Below, piece after piece: positions 53,303 to 63,075 of a stretch of 64,000 nucleotides of DNA; the stretch's first letter is position 1, and every line of letters starts with the position of its first letter. Position numbers and translations under genes: made by a program. The notes below the pieces were generated by a model that did not search any database, was not told the DNA's origin, and worked only from the letters and a program-made list of their open reading frames with translations. The DNA comes from Alkalitalea saponilacus (GTDB lineage: Bacteria > Bacteroidota > Bacteroidia > Bacteroidales > Marinilabiliaceae): contig NZ_FUYV01000001.1 in NCBI RefSeq assembly GCF_900168165.1, positions 124,001-188,000 on the forward strand, read 5' to 3'.

Positions 53303-56300
53303 ATGAAGAAAATTAAACAGAGAATATTTTACTTCTCTAAGGGGTGGTTCAATATCAGACTGCTGATTTCTCTGATGATGATTTTAAATGGTCTCATATT
53401 GTCTGCTCAGAATCAACAGACTGTTCAGGGAACTGTAGTTGATAGCCGTAATGAACCTCTTCCCGGTGTTGCGATCTATCTTCGCGATAATACATCGGTA
53501 GGAACCATTACAGACATAGATGGAAGATTTACGTTGCGATTGGATGGAGAGAATACTGTTGTAGTTGTCTCCTTCATAGGTATGAGAACCCGTACGCTTG
53601 ATATAGCCGGGATGACTCAGGTAAATATTGTTATGGAAGATGAAGTAACAGTATTTGATGAGGTTATTATTGTTGGTTTCGGTCAACAAAGAAAGGAAAG
53701 TGTGGTAGGTGCTATCTCTCAGACTGACAGCAGAACACTCGAGCGTACCGGAGGGGTATCAAGTTTAGGTCAAGCATTGACTGGTAACCTACCGGGGGTT
53801 GTAACTATGTCTAGCTCTGGAAGACCCGGAGAAGAGCATCCGGATATTGTAATTCGGGGGGTAAGTTCGTGGAACAATAGCGAGCCTTTGGTATTGGTTG
53901 ATGGTGTTGAGCGACCAATGAGCAGCGTTGACATTAACTCTGTTGCATCTATCTCTGTTTTAAAAGATGCATCAGCAACAGCAGTATTTGGAGTTCGCGG
54001 TGCTAATGGTGTAATTCTAATTACGACTAAACGTGGACAGGAAGGAAGAGCAAGCATTGATGTTAATTTTACCACTACTCTTAAAACACACTCAAAATTG
54101 CCAAAGTTAATGGATTCGTATGATGCATTAATGTTACGTAACCGGGTGATTGAGCACGAGCTTGCTTATAGACCGGAGGCATGGAGTTATTATCAGCCAC
54201 AGGCAATTATTGATAAGTACAGATGGCCTGCAAATCAGGAAGAATTTGAGCGTTATCCTAATGTCGATTGGGTAGATGAGCTGCTAAAAAAATATGCTAC
54301 ATCTTATAATGCTAATGTTAACGTTTCAGGGGGTAGTAAATTTGCCAAATATTTTGTGGGTTTGGATTATACGCACGAGGGTGACTTATACAAAAGCTTT
54401 GAGAACAATCGTGGATATGAAACAGGATTCGGGTTTGACCGACTCAATGTTCGTAGTAACCTTGATTTTTCTCTGACAAATACAACAACTCTACGAATGA
54501 ATTTATCAGGTTCACATGGGGTTACAAAAGGAACAAACTTTTTTGAATGGGAAAATCTTGTGTGGGCTGCATTTTATGGAATTGCTCCTGATGCGTTCAG
54601 ACCTAAGTATAGCGATGGGTCATTTGGGTACTATCATCCCAGCCCCACCCATTCTACCACAAACTCAATGATGGATCTTAGTGTAAACGGTGTTGGTTAC
54701 ACTACCAATAACCGGGTTAATACCGACTTTACTCTCGAGCAGGATTTGGGATTCTTCCTGGAAGGTTTATCTGTTCAAGGTAAATTTGTATTAGATAACA
54801 GCTTCCGCGAAATAAATCGTGGTATTAATGATAGGGATGATTGGGAAGCTGAACCAATGAAATGGATTGATCCTGAAACAGGAATAGAGTACACCAATGT
54901 AACTGTTGATAGAAACAATAGATTTGATTATCAAAATAACATCGCCTGGTTTACAACGCCTGGTAGCGTTGATAATAATCAAACATTCCGCAGAATGAAC
55001 TATTCCGCACAGATCAACTATAATAATACCTTTGGAAGTCATACTGTTGGAGCTATGGGTAACTTTAGCCGTGAAGAGTATTCAAGAGGGAGTAATCAAC
55101 CAATTTATCGTGAGGACTGGGTTTTTAGAGGTACCTATGACTTTTTAAGACGTTATATGGTCGAATTTAATGGCGCCTACAACGGTTCAGAAAAGTTTGG
55201 AGTGGATTACAGATTCGGTTTCTTCCCCTCAGGTGCTGTGGGTTGGATGATGTCAGAAGAACCAATGTTTAAAAATCTCAATTTACATTGGGTGGATATG
55301 TTGAAGTTCAGAGCTTCATATGGAAAGATTGGCGATGACAGAATCGGTTGGAATGAATTTGCCCGAGAAAACCGTTGGCTTTATATGGATACCTGGGGGT
55401 ATGGAGGTGCCTTTAACCATGCTATTACCGGCATCAACCCTGCTCAAAGTCCATATCAATGGTATTTCGAGGAGCTGGTTGGAAATCCAAATTTACGGTG
55501 GGAGGTTGCAACTAAAACCGGTATTGGTTTAGACTATGCTTTCCTGGGAGGATTTCTGGCAGGATCTGTAGATTATTTTACTGAGAGAAGAAGCGATATC
55601 CTATTGCAAGGAAACAGACGCGCCATTCCCGGCTATTATGGAGCCAATGCTCCTGTAGCCAACCTTGGGGAGGTTGATACTCACGGTTATGAGGTGGAGT
55701 TGCGTTGGAACAGGCCTGTAGGACGTGACTGGCGTTTATGGGGTAATGTATTTTATACCCATGCTGAGAGTGAAATCAAATATGCTGATGACCCAATTCT
55801 TAGACCTAATTACCAGAATCTTGCAGGGAAACCCATTGATCAGACAAGAGCTTACGTAGATTATGGCTATTTTAATAATTGGGATGAATTATACGGTAGC
55901 ACTGCTCACGATGCATTGGATGCAGATAGGATGCCTGGAAATTACATCATTTTAGATTTTGATGCTGATGGTATTATTACAAACTTTGATAACATCCCTT
56001 ACGCTTTTACAGGGGTGCCACAGCAAACCATGAACTTACAGATAGGAGCTGACTATAAGGGTTGGAGCGGTTTTGTTCAATTTTATGGAGCCAGAAATGT
56101 AACCCGTTATGTTGGACTGTCAAGTCTTGGAGGTATTAGGAATACCGCTTTCGACGAAGGGTCTTATTGGTCTAAAGACGATATGAATGCAGATGTCCCT
56201 TTGCCAAGATGGAGTACGCAGGCTAGTCCTTATACCAGCGGTACACGCTTCCTTCATGATGGGTCCTACCTAAGATTGAAGTATGCTGAAATCTCTTATA

Positions 56301-56479
56301 CTTTTGGAAGTGATGATTGGATAAGACGTATTGGGTTGAATAACATGAAAGTATTCGTTAATGGTAACAATTTGATCCTTTGGACAAAGATGCCGGATGA
56401 CCGTGAATCGAATACTGGAGGTAACACTGCTTATCCAACACAGAAACGTTATAATTTAGGTGTAAGAATATCTTTATAA
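53303..56479 (+). CDS. SusC/RagA-type TonB-dependent outer-membrane transporter
   Basis: A 1058-residue outer-membrane protein from ATG 53303 (the frame opens at TTG 53267). Signal peptide about 1-35; carboxypeptidase-like regulatory domain (VQGTVVDSRNEPLPGVAIYL, about 38-120); plug domain with VVGAISQTDSRTLERTGG and the VLVDGVERPMSSVDINSVAS block; 22-stranded barrel ending YNLGVRISL. The plug has the SusC motif ASATAVFGVRGANGVILITT. It imports an oligosaccharide through the outer membrane together with the SusD lid encoded 7 bp downstream. Confidence 0.96.
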   Translation: MKKIKQRIFYFSKGWFNIRLLISLMMILNGLILSAQNQQTVQGTVVDSRNEPLPGVAIYLRDNTSVGTITDIDGRFTLRLDGENTVVVVSFIGMRTRTLDIAGMTQVNIVMEDEVTVFDEVIIVGFGQQRKESVVGAISQTDSRTLERTGGVSSLGQALTGNLPGVVTMSSSGRPGEEHPDIVIRGVSSWNNSEPLVLVDGVERPMSSVDINSVASISVLKDASATAVFGVRGANGVILITTKRGQEGRASIDVNFTTTLKTHSKLPKLMDSYDALMLRNRVIEHELAYRPEAWSYYQPQAIIDKYRWPANQEEFERYPNVDWVDELLKKYATSYNANVNVSGGSKFAKYFVGLDYTHEGDLYKSFENNRGYETGFGFDRLNVRSNLDFSLTNTTTLRMNLSGSHGVTKGTNFFEWENLVWAAFYGIAPDAFRPKYSDGSFGYYHPSPTHSTTNSMMDLSVNGVGYTTNNRVNTDFTLEQDLGFFLEGLSVQGKFVLDNSFREINRGINDRDDWEAEPMKWIDPETGIEYTNVTVDRNNRFDYQNNIAWFTTPGSVDNNQTFRRMNYSAQINYNNTFGSHTVGAMGNFSREEYSRGSNQPIYREDWVFRGTYDFLRRYMVEFNGAYNGSEKFGVDYRFGFFPSGAVGWMMSEEPMFKNLNLHWVDMLKFRASYGKIGDDRIGWNEFARENRWLYMDTWGYGGAFNHAITGINPAQSPYQWYFEELVGNPNLRWEVATKTGIGLDYAFLGGFLAGSVDYFTERRSDILLQGNRRAIPGYYGANAPVANLGEVDTHGYEVELRWNRPVGRDWRLWGNVFYTHAESEIKYADDPILRPNYQNLAGKPIDQTRAYVDYGYFNNWDELYGSTAHDALDADRMPGNYIILDFDADGIITNFDNIPYAFTGVPQQTMNLQIGADYKGWSGFVQFYGARNVTRYVGLSSLGGIRNTAFDEGSYWSKDDMNADVPLPRWSTQASPYTSGTRFLHDGSYLRLKYAEISYTFGSDDWIRRIGLNNMKVFVNGNNLILWTKMPDDRESNTGGNTAYPTQKRYNLGVRISL

Positions 56480-56486
56480 TATATTT

Positions 56487-58364
56487 ATGATGAAGACAAA
56501 ATTGATCTATTATCTATACGGAATGGCCATCTCGCTTATGATAAGCGTAGGTGCATGTACAGACTATCTGGACAAGGCTCCTGAGTCTATAATTTCTCCG
56601 GAGGATGCTTTTAAGGATTTTAGAAATTTCCAGGGGTTTGTTGAACGAATGTATCATTTAACACCCGATGTTTCGAAGCATTTTTGGGTTAGTTCCTTTA
56701 ACTGGGGCGAAGACGAAGTTGTAACTCTGGGTAACGGAGAGTACCTGATGGGATTTGCCATCGACAGAGGAAACTATCGTAATTATATTGGTAAAGGTGA
56801 CAGCTTTCTGGATCGCAACTGGAGTGCAGGTGGAGATCGCTTTCAGAAATCAATTTGGGGTGGTTCCTGGCATGGTATCCGAGTTGCCAATATGGGACTG
56901 GAAGCTATCGAAAATGGTCTTCTGATTGATGCCTCGCAGATGGAGAGAGATTTTATCAAAGGACAATTGTACTTTTTCCGTGCCTGGTTCCATTTTCAGC
57001 TAACCACCTACTGGGGAGGTATGCCTTATGTTGATCAGGTATTACCCAGTGATGAACCGTTGACTCTTCCGCGTGAATCATACCAAGAGAATGCCATAAA
57101 AATGGCAGCAGATTTTAAACGTGCAGCAGAGCTTCTCCCTATTAACTGGGATAATACTGAAGTTGGTGCTCGTACATTGGGGAATAATGAATTGCGTGTT
57201 AATAAAATATGGGCCATGGCCATGGTTGGCAAAGCCTATCTTTATGGCGCAAGTCCCTTAATGTCACAAGGAGTAAATGGTATACCACTGCAATATGATG
57301 CAGAGATGAGTAAACTTGCAGCTGATGCTTTTGGAGAAGTGTTAAGCCTGGTTGAGGGTGGCCAAACTCAATATGCACTTGTTCCTTTTGAGGATTATTC
57401 TTCACTGTTTTATACCATTCAGCAGGGTTGGTTAATGCCTGGAGGTACAGAAGCGATCATCAGAAGTCCGACATATGGCCCCGATTCATATTGGAGGCAG
57501 ATGAACTCCTACCAGCCCTCTCCAATGGCAGAAGGTGATGGAATCGTTTTGGCACCGGCTGCTAATTATGTCAATTACTTTGGGATGCAAAACGGGTTGC
57601 CTTTGACAGACGATGAGTCAGGTTTTAGTGAAACTCAGCCCTGGTTGGATCGGGATCCCAGATTCTATCACAATTTTGTGTTTGACGGAATGCAAGTGGT
57701 GGCTGGAACCATTACAAACCCTATAGATGAACAATGGAGGTTTGCGAATCTTTACACCGGAGGTAGCTATGTTAATGACCCCAGATCAGTTAGCCGAACT
57801 GGATATTTGAATTATAAGTTTATTCCATTGGGCGCAAACAGATGGGATCAAAGATATGGATACAGTTTTGCAACACATATGCACCTTTCCTGGATGCGAT
57901 TGGCTGATGTTTATCTGATGTATGCTGAAGCAACTGCGCAAGGGTATGGTAATCCTAATGCATCAGCTGCCACCTTCTCAAAAAGTGCGGTGGAAGCTGT
58001 TAATACAGTTCGTGAACGAGCAGGTGTTGATGAAGTACATAGTAAATACACCGGGTCAGTGGCTGCTTTTATGGACGAACTGATAAGAGAACGTGCTGTT
58101 GAGCTTGCTTTTGAAGGCCATCGTTTCAACGATCTACGTCGCTGGTTATTGTTGACAGAGTATCCCTATAACATCAAAACCAGACAACATTTTGATCGTG
58201 CCGCACCTCTTGATCCTGATGTAGATCCAAGAGAAAACTCTGTCCTTAATTGGAGGGAAGAGGTTATCATTGAGCGTAACCTCACCAACAGACATTACTG
58301 GCTTCCTCTTAAGACAGAAGATGTGAGCATATATCCCGAGTTTTATCAGAATCCGGGCTGGTAA
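56487..58364 (+). CDS. SusD/RagB-type glycan-binding lipoprotein
   Basis: A 625-residue surface lipoprotein with lipobox SVGAC (Cys24) and the N-terminal TDYLDKAPESIISPEDAFKD. The helical TPR scaffold includes FIKGQLYFFRAWFHFQLTTYWGGMPY. The C-terminus FNDLRRWLLLTEY...YWLPLKTEDVSIYPEFYQNPGW is standard for the family. It forms the lid of the SusC barrel encoded just upstream and captures glycan at the surface. Length is at the upper end of the family. Confidence 0.95.
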   Translation: MMKTKLIYYLYGMAISLMISVGACTDYLDKAPESIISPEDAFKDFRNFQGFVERMYHLTPDVSKHFWVSSFNWGEDEVVTLGNGEYLMGFAIDRGNYRNYIGKGDSFLDRNWSAGGDRFQKSIWGGSWHGIRVANMGLEAIENGLLIDASQMERDFIKGQLYFFRAWFHFQLTTYWGGMPYVDQVLPSDEPLTLPRESYQENAIKMAADFKRAAELLPINWDNTEVGARTLGNNELRVNKIWAMAMVGKAYLYGASPLMSQGVNGIPLQYDAEMSKLAADAFGEVLSLVEGGQTQYALVPFEDYSSLFYTIQQGWLMPGGTEAIIRSPTYGPDSYWRQMNSYQPSPMAEGDGIVLAPAANYVNYFGMQNGLPLTDDESGFSETQPWLDRDPRFYHNFVFDGMQVVAGTITNPIDEQWRFANLYTGGSYVNDPRSVSRTGYLNYKFIPLGANRWDQRYGYSFATHMHLSWMRLADVYLMYAEATAQGYGNPNASAATFSKSAVEAVNTVRERAGVDEVHSKYTGSVAAFMDELIRERAVELAFEGHRFNDLRRWLLLTEYPYNIKTRQHFDRAAPLDPDVDPRENSVLNWREEVIIERNLTNRHYWLPLKTEDVSIYPEFYQNPGW

Positions 58365-58392
58365 CAAATTGAGAATATAAAATAAGACTAAA

Positions 58393-61230
58393 ATGAAATA
58401 TATATATATTGGTCTCGCAATTTGTATTGTTCTTGCTTTCAGTGCTCTAAATGCTTCTGCCCAAGTTGATTTAGTAGAAACTGAGACATTGGTTAACGAT
58501 ACAATTGAAAAAAAGGTCGAGGTCGCATTTCGTTCTGTGAACGAACAAGACCTGTTGGGAGGTATTTCTGTCATAGATGTTGAAGCATTGACAAAGAAAT
58601 CCTATACCCTTTCTAGTTTTTCTTTTATCGAAAATGTTGTTGGTGGAGTTAACGGGAACATTTGGGGCATGAATGAAATGCTTGTCGTTATTGACGGTAT
58701 GGTTCGTGATGCCAATAATGTTTTGCCAACAGAAATACAGCAAATTACAGTTCTTAAAGGAGCTGCAGCTGTGGTGCTTTATGGTAGCCGTGCTTCAAAA
58801 GGGGTGGTACAAATTACCACCAAAAGGGGGCAACTAGGTGAGCCATCACTGAATATACGTGTTAATTCTGGTGTTCGTGTGCCAAAGGCCTATCCTAAAT
58901 ATTTAGGTTCAGCGGAATACATGACCTATTACAATGAAGCACGTATGAATGATGGATTGGATCCTAGTTTTAGCGCGGAGCAAATCTATTACCATTCAAC
59001 CGGAGATAACCCTTATCGGTACCCAAACTTAGACATGTACTCTTCGGATTACTTAAAGAGAATGTATAATCAGACTGAGGGTATTGCTGAGATATTTGGA
59101 GGTAATGAACGCGTTAAATACTATACCACCACAGGATATTTACGTGAAAGTTCTATTCTTGATGTAGGAAACACTTCGGAGAATTATGTAAGCCGCATGT
59201 TTGCCAGAGGTAATTTGGATTTGAACTTACATGAAAACTTCACTGTAAGTACCGATGCGAATGCCACTTTTTATGACGCACATGGCGCCAGAACAAACTG
59301 GTGGGGTGGTGCCGCTAATCTTAGGCCAAACAGGGTTGCACCCCTGATTCCATTAACTTATCTGGAAGAGAATGATGCCCCATCATGGGCACAGATAGAT
59401 GCCAGTAGAAATGTGATAGATGGCAGATATTTTCTTGGAGGCACGCAGCTAGATCCAACTAACCCGGTTGCCGATGCATATGCTGCGGGTACCGATAGGT
59501 TCGTGAGTCGTCAGTTTCAGTTCAATACACGTTTTGACTTAGATCTTAAATCTGTATTGGAGGGATTAAAATTCCGTTCATGGTATGGCATTGACTATGC
59601 TATGACTTATAATAAGACATATGTAAACGAATATGCGACTTTTGAGCCAATCTGGACTAACTATGACGGTCCCGACAGAATTGCAAGTCTTAATTCATAT
59701 GGGGTTGACAGAAGATCTGGAACTGAGCAAATAAACAATTCTGCTTACAGATATACCTATAACTTGGGTGGACTCTTTGATTTTTCACGTACGGTTAACG
59801 AAAATCACAACTGGTATGGTATGGTGGTTGCAAATGCATGGCAAAGAAGAATGAGTGGGCAATACCACATGCTTACCAATGTGAATCTTGGGATTCAGGC
59901 TTCTTATAATTTCGATCATAAGTATTATGTCGATTTTAGTTCTGCTCTTCCATACTCAGCAAAACTTCCTTCAGATAACAGACTTGGGTTCTCACCAACT
60001 GTAACTTTAGGATGGCGTCCTGTTAAAGAGGATTTCTTTGGAACTTCTTTTTTTGATGATCTGATGCTAACTGTTTCCGGAGGTATCATTAATCAGGATA
60101 TGGATATCAGAACCGATGAGAATGAGATGGGTTACTATCTTTATAAGCCTATTGTAGAACGAGCAGGATGGTACTCATGGGCTGATTTAGGTGGAGAGGC
60201 CGCTACCAGATTTAACCGGGGAGAAAGTCCACTCATGACATTTGTACAAAGAAAAGAAATCAATGTTGGATTACGTGGTTCAATATTAAACCGGGCTATG
60301 ACCTTTGATTTCAATTACTTTATGGGTACAATGGATGGAGGTATCACCCGTCCGGTTTCTATCTATCCAATATATTTCACACAGGTAGGTTATCCATCTG
60401 GATCTCTGATTCCGTATGTGAATTACAACATTGATGATCGTTCCGGGTTTGATTTTAGCATGTATTTCAATCAGGAGGTAAGTGGTGTTGATTTGACTCT
60501 TGGTGTGAGCGGTATGTATTCTACAACTGAAGCTTCAAGACGTGATGAGAATCTATCTGAAGAGAATATGCACTTGTCAAGAATTGGATACCATGTGAAT
60601 GGACTTTGGGGATTGGAAAGCCTAGGCTTGTTTAGAGATCAGGACGAAATTGATGCGGCTCCCGTGCAAGCTTTTGGTGAAACTGTGCGCCCCGGGGACA
60701 TTAGATACAAGGATCAAAATGGTGATGGAGTCATTGACAACAATGATCAGGTATTTTTAGGTCGTTGGGATACACCATTCCGTTTAGGGGTAAATTTCAC
60801 CGCAAAATGGCGTAACTTCACTTTATTTGCTATGGCCAACGGATACTTCGGAGGGCATGGACTGAAGAATAACTCATATTATTGGGTACGCGGAGAAAAT
60901 AAGTATTCGGATATCGTAAGAGACAGGTGGACTGAAGAAACCAAAGATACAGCCACTTATCCAAGACTTACCACTACAGATGGCGCAAATAATTTCCGTG
61001 CTTCTGATTACTGGTTATTCAAGACTGACAGAATAAATTTATCGCAGGTTCAATTAACTTACGATATACCTGAAACAGCCTTGGAGGGCTCTTTTGTAAA
61101 AGGATTGAGTGTATATGTGGGTGGTTATGATCTTCTGACTATTTCTAAGGAGCGCAAACACTTTGAAATGAATGTTGGAAGTGCTCCACAGACTCGTTTT
61201 TACAACATTGGTGTAAAAGGCTTCTTTTAG
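58393..61230 (+). CDS. Second SusC-like TonB-dependent transporter, short N-terminus
   Basis: A 945-residue outer-membrane transporter with signal peptide ending SALNASAQ (residues 1-24). Unlike its neighbour it lacks the carboxypeptidase-like regulatory domain; after about 30 residues it enters the plug (GGISVIDVEALTKKSYTLSS, VLKGAAAVVLYGSRASKGVV QITTKRG). The barrel ends with QTRFYNIGVKGFF. No obvious TonB box is seen in the short N-terminus. Followed 28 bp later by its SusD. It probably imports a second oligosaccharide from the same glycan. Confidence 0.93.
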   Translation: MKYIYIGLAICIVLAFSALNASAQVDLVETETLVNDTIEKKVEVAFRSVNEQDLLGGISVIDVEALTKKSYTLSSFSFIENVVGGVNGNIWGMNEMLVVIDGMVRDANNVLPTEIQQITVLKGAAAVVLYGSRASKGVVQITTKRGQLGEPSLNIRVNSGVRVPKAYPKYLGSAEYMTYYNEARMNDGLDPSFSAEQIYYHSTGDNPYRYPNLDMYSSDYLKRMYNQTEGIAEIFGGNERVKYYTTTGYLRESSILDVGNTSENYVSRMFARGNLDLNLHENFTVSTDANATFYDAHGARTNWWGGAANLRPNRVAPLIPLTYLEENDAPSWAQIDASRNVIDGRYFLGGTQLDPTNPVADAYAAGTDRFVSRQFQFNTRFDLDLKSVLEGLKFRSWYGIDYAMTYNKTYVNEYATFEPIWTNYDGPDRIASLNSYGVDRRSGTEQINNSAYRYTYNLGGLFDFSRTVNENHNWYGMVVANAWQRRMSGQYHMLTNVNLGIQASYNFDHKYYVDFSSALPYSAKLPSDNRLGFSPTVTLGWRPVKEDFFGTSFFDDLMLTVSGGIINQDMDIRTDENEMGYYLYKPIVERAGWYSWADLGGEAATRFNRGESPLMTFVQRKEINVGLRGSILNRAMTFDFNYFMGTMDGGITRPVSIYPIYFTQVGYPSGSLIPYVNYNIDDRSGFDFSMYFNQEVSGVDLTLGVSGMYSTTEASRRDENLSEENMHLSRIGYHVNGLWGLESLGLFRDQDEIDAAPVQAFGETVRPGDIRYKDQNGDGVIDNNDQVFLGRWDTPFRLGVNFTAKWRNFTLFAMANGYFGGHGLKNNSYYWVRGENKYSDIVRDRWTEETKDTATYPRLTTTDGANNFRASDYWLFKTDRINLSQVQLTYDIPETALEGSFVKGLSVYVGGYDLLTISKERKHFEMNVGSAPQTRFYNIGVKGFF

Positions 61231-61258
61231 GCATAATCAGAATTAAATGTAATTAATT

Positions 61259-63046
61259 ATGAAGAAAAGTAATAAAATATCCTTAATTGCACTTTTGGCT
61301 TTGTTCTTTATAGCTCAGACAAGTTGTGATGACATGTTTGAACCTGCTATTGAGAACCATAAAGAAGAGAGTGATTTATTAAACATGCCATTATGGGCCG
61401 CAGGTCTTTTAGGACATGTTTATATAGGCAACCCGTTGGCCTCATGGCAGATTACAGATGTTGCCACCGACAACGCTGTTATCAACGATCCTAATAGTGG
61501 ATTGCGTGCCATGGCTACCGGATCATGGAGGGCGAACAATAACCCGATGGATCGATGGCAAAACCTAAGATCAGCATGGAATTATTTGAATGTTGTCCTG
61601 GATATAGCTGATGATGTGAATTGGGCTGCCGATCCTTTGGTTGCAGAAATGTATAGGGATCGTTTTAAGGGGGATGCATATGGAATGCGGGCTCTTTTGA
61701 TGCATCACTTATTGCTGCATCATGCAGGACCCGGGCCTGATGGCCAATTATTGGGAATTCCTATTATTACGGAACCTGAGACTGTTACCTCTGAGTTTAA
61801 TTTGCCACGTAATACTTTTCAGGAGTGTATTGACTTTTTAATTGCTGACGTTAATAGAGCTATAGGTCTGCTCCCTGATGATTATGGTGATATTTCACAG
61901 AACAGTCTTGTTCCTGCGAAGTATGCAAACATGGGGGTAACAGCCAGTCAATATAGCCGTGTCTTCGGAGATCATGCCAAAAACCGTATGAGTGCCCGAA
62001 TTGCCAGAGCAATTCATGCTCAAGCCGCTCTTTTGGCTGCCAGTCCTGCTTATAGTGCCGGTTCAACCATTACATGGGAATATGCTGCTGATAGGATGGC
62101 TGAAGTATTGGCTGGACTCGGCGCAAATCCTGTAAATGAGGTGGATCCTTTGGGAAATCTATGGTATGCCAATAATAATGAAATTCGTGATTTCGATGCA
62201 GGATTCAACCCGCGTGAGATATTGTGGCGGGGAAATAAAGAGCAGAATTTAGGCCTGGAGCAGGATAATTATCCTCCAACTCTATTTGGAAGAGGACGTG
62301 TAAATCCAACTCAGAACTTTGTTGATGCTTTTCCAATGTTGAATGGTTATCCTATCGATGATCCCAATAGTAATTACAACCCCAACGATCCTTATGCAAA
62401 TAGAGATCCTCGTTTGGCACAAATTGTAATTTATAATGGTACAACAGCTGGACACACAAATGCGGTAATTAATACTGCCGCAGACGCCGAAGGAAACAAC
62501 GCCCTGAATAGAGTGGCAACTTCAACCAGAACAGGTTACTATTTAAGAAAATTGTTGAATCATACTGTCAATGCCAATCCGGATAATGAAGCTGGCGGAT
62601 GGCGTTACAGAGCATTCATGCGTTATACAGAGTTCTTTCTTGGGTATGCAGAAGCAGCCAATGAAGCCTGGGGGCCAACAGGAACCGGAGCCCATGGTTA
62701 TTCAGCTTACGATGTTGTAAGGGCAATTCGGCAAAGAGCCGGCATTGGTGTAAATGGTAGCGACCCTTACCTTGACTCTGCAATGGGTGATAGAGATAAA
62801 ATGCGTGAGTTGATTCGCAACGAGCGTAGAATTGAGTTGAGTTTTGAAAACTTCCGTTTTTGGGATCTGCGCCGCTGGAAAGAAGATCTTACCGAACCGG
62901 CAATGGGAATGAGAATTCAAGGTGGGAACTACACTGTTATTCCTATGGTAGAAAGCCGTGCTTATCAAAATCACATGTACTATGGTCCTATACCTTTTAG
63001 TGAAGTAACTAAGTACGACAACCTATTTCAGAACCAAGGATGGTAG
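61259..63046 (+). CDS. Second SusD/RagB-type glycan-binding lipoprotein
   Basis: A 595-residue lipoprotein with signal and lipobox QTSC (Cys23). TPR-like scaffold with YGMRALLMHHLLLHHAGPGP; RagB/SusD C-terminal domain with the FRFWDLRRWKEDLTEPAMGM block and ending YGPIPFSEVTKYDNLFQNQGW. It pairs with the short SusC upstream. Sequence differs clearly from the first SusD, so it should recognise a different part of the polysaccharide. Confidence 0.94.
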   Translation: MKKSNKISLIALLALFFIAQTSCDDMFEPAIENHKEESDLLNMPLWAAGLLGHVYIGNPLASWQITDVATDNAVINDPNSGLRAMATGSWRANNNPMDRWQNLRSAWNYLNVVLDIADDVNWAADPLVAEMYRDRFKGDAYGMRALLMHHLLLHHAGPGPDGQLLGIPIITEPETVTSEFNLPRNTFQECIDFLIADVNRAIGLLPDDYGDISQNSLVPAKYANMGVTASQYSRVFGDHAKNRMSARIARAIHAQAALLAASPAYSAGSTITWEYAADRMAEVLAGLGANPVNEVDPLGNLWYANNNEIRDFDAGFNPREILWRGNKEQNLGLEQDNYPPTLFGRGRVNPTQNFVDAFPMLNGYPIDDPNSNYNPNDPYANRDPRLAQIVIYNGTTAGHTNAVINTAADAEGNNALNRVATSTRTGYYLRKLLNHTVNANPDNEAGGWRYRAFMRYTEFFLGYAEAANEAWGPTGTGAHGYSAYDVVRAIRQRAGIGVNGSDPYLDSAMGDRDKMRELIRNERRIELSFENFRFWDLRRWKEDLTEPAMGMRIQGGNYTVIPMVESRAYQNHMYYGPIPFSEVTKYDNLFQNQGW

Positions 63047-63075
63047 TAGTATATTGAACATTTAAACGATCGAAA

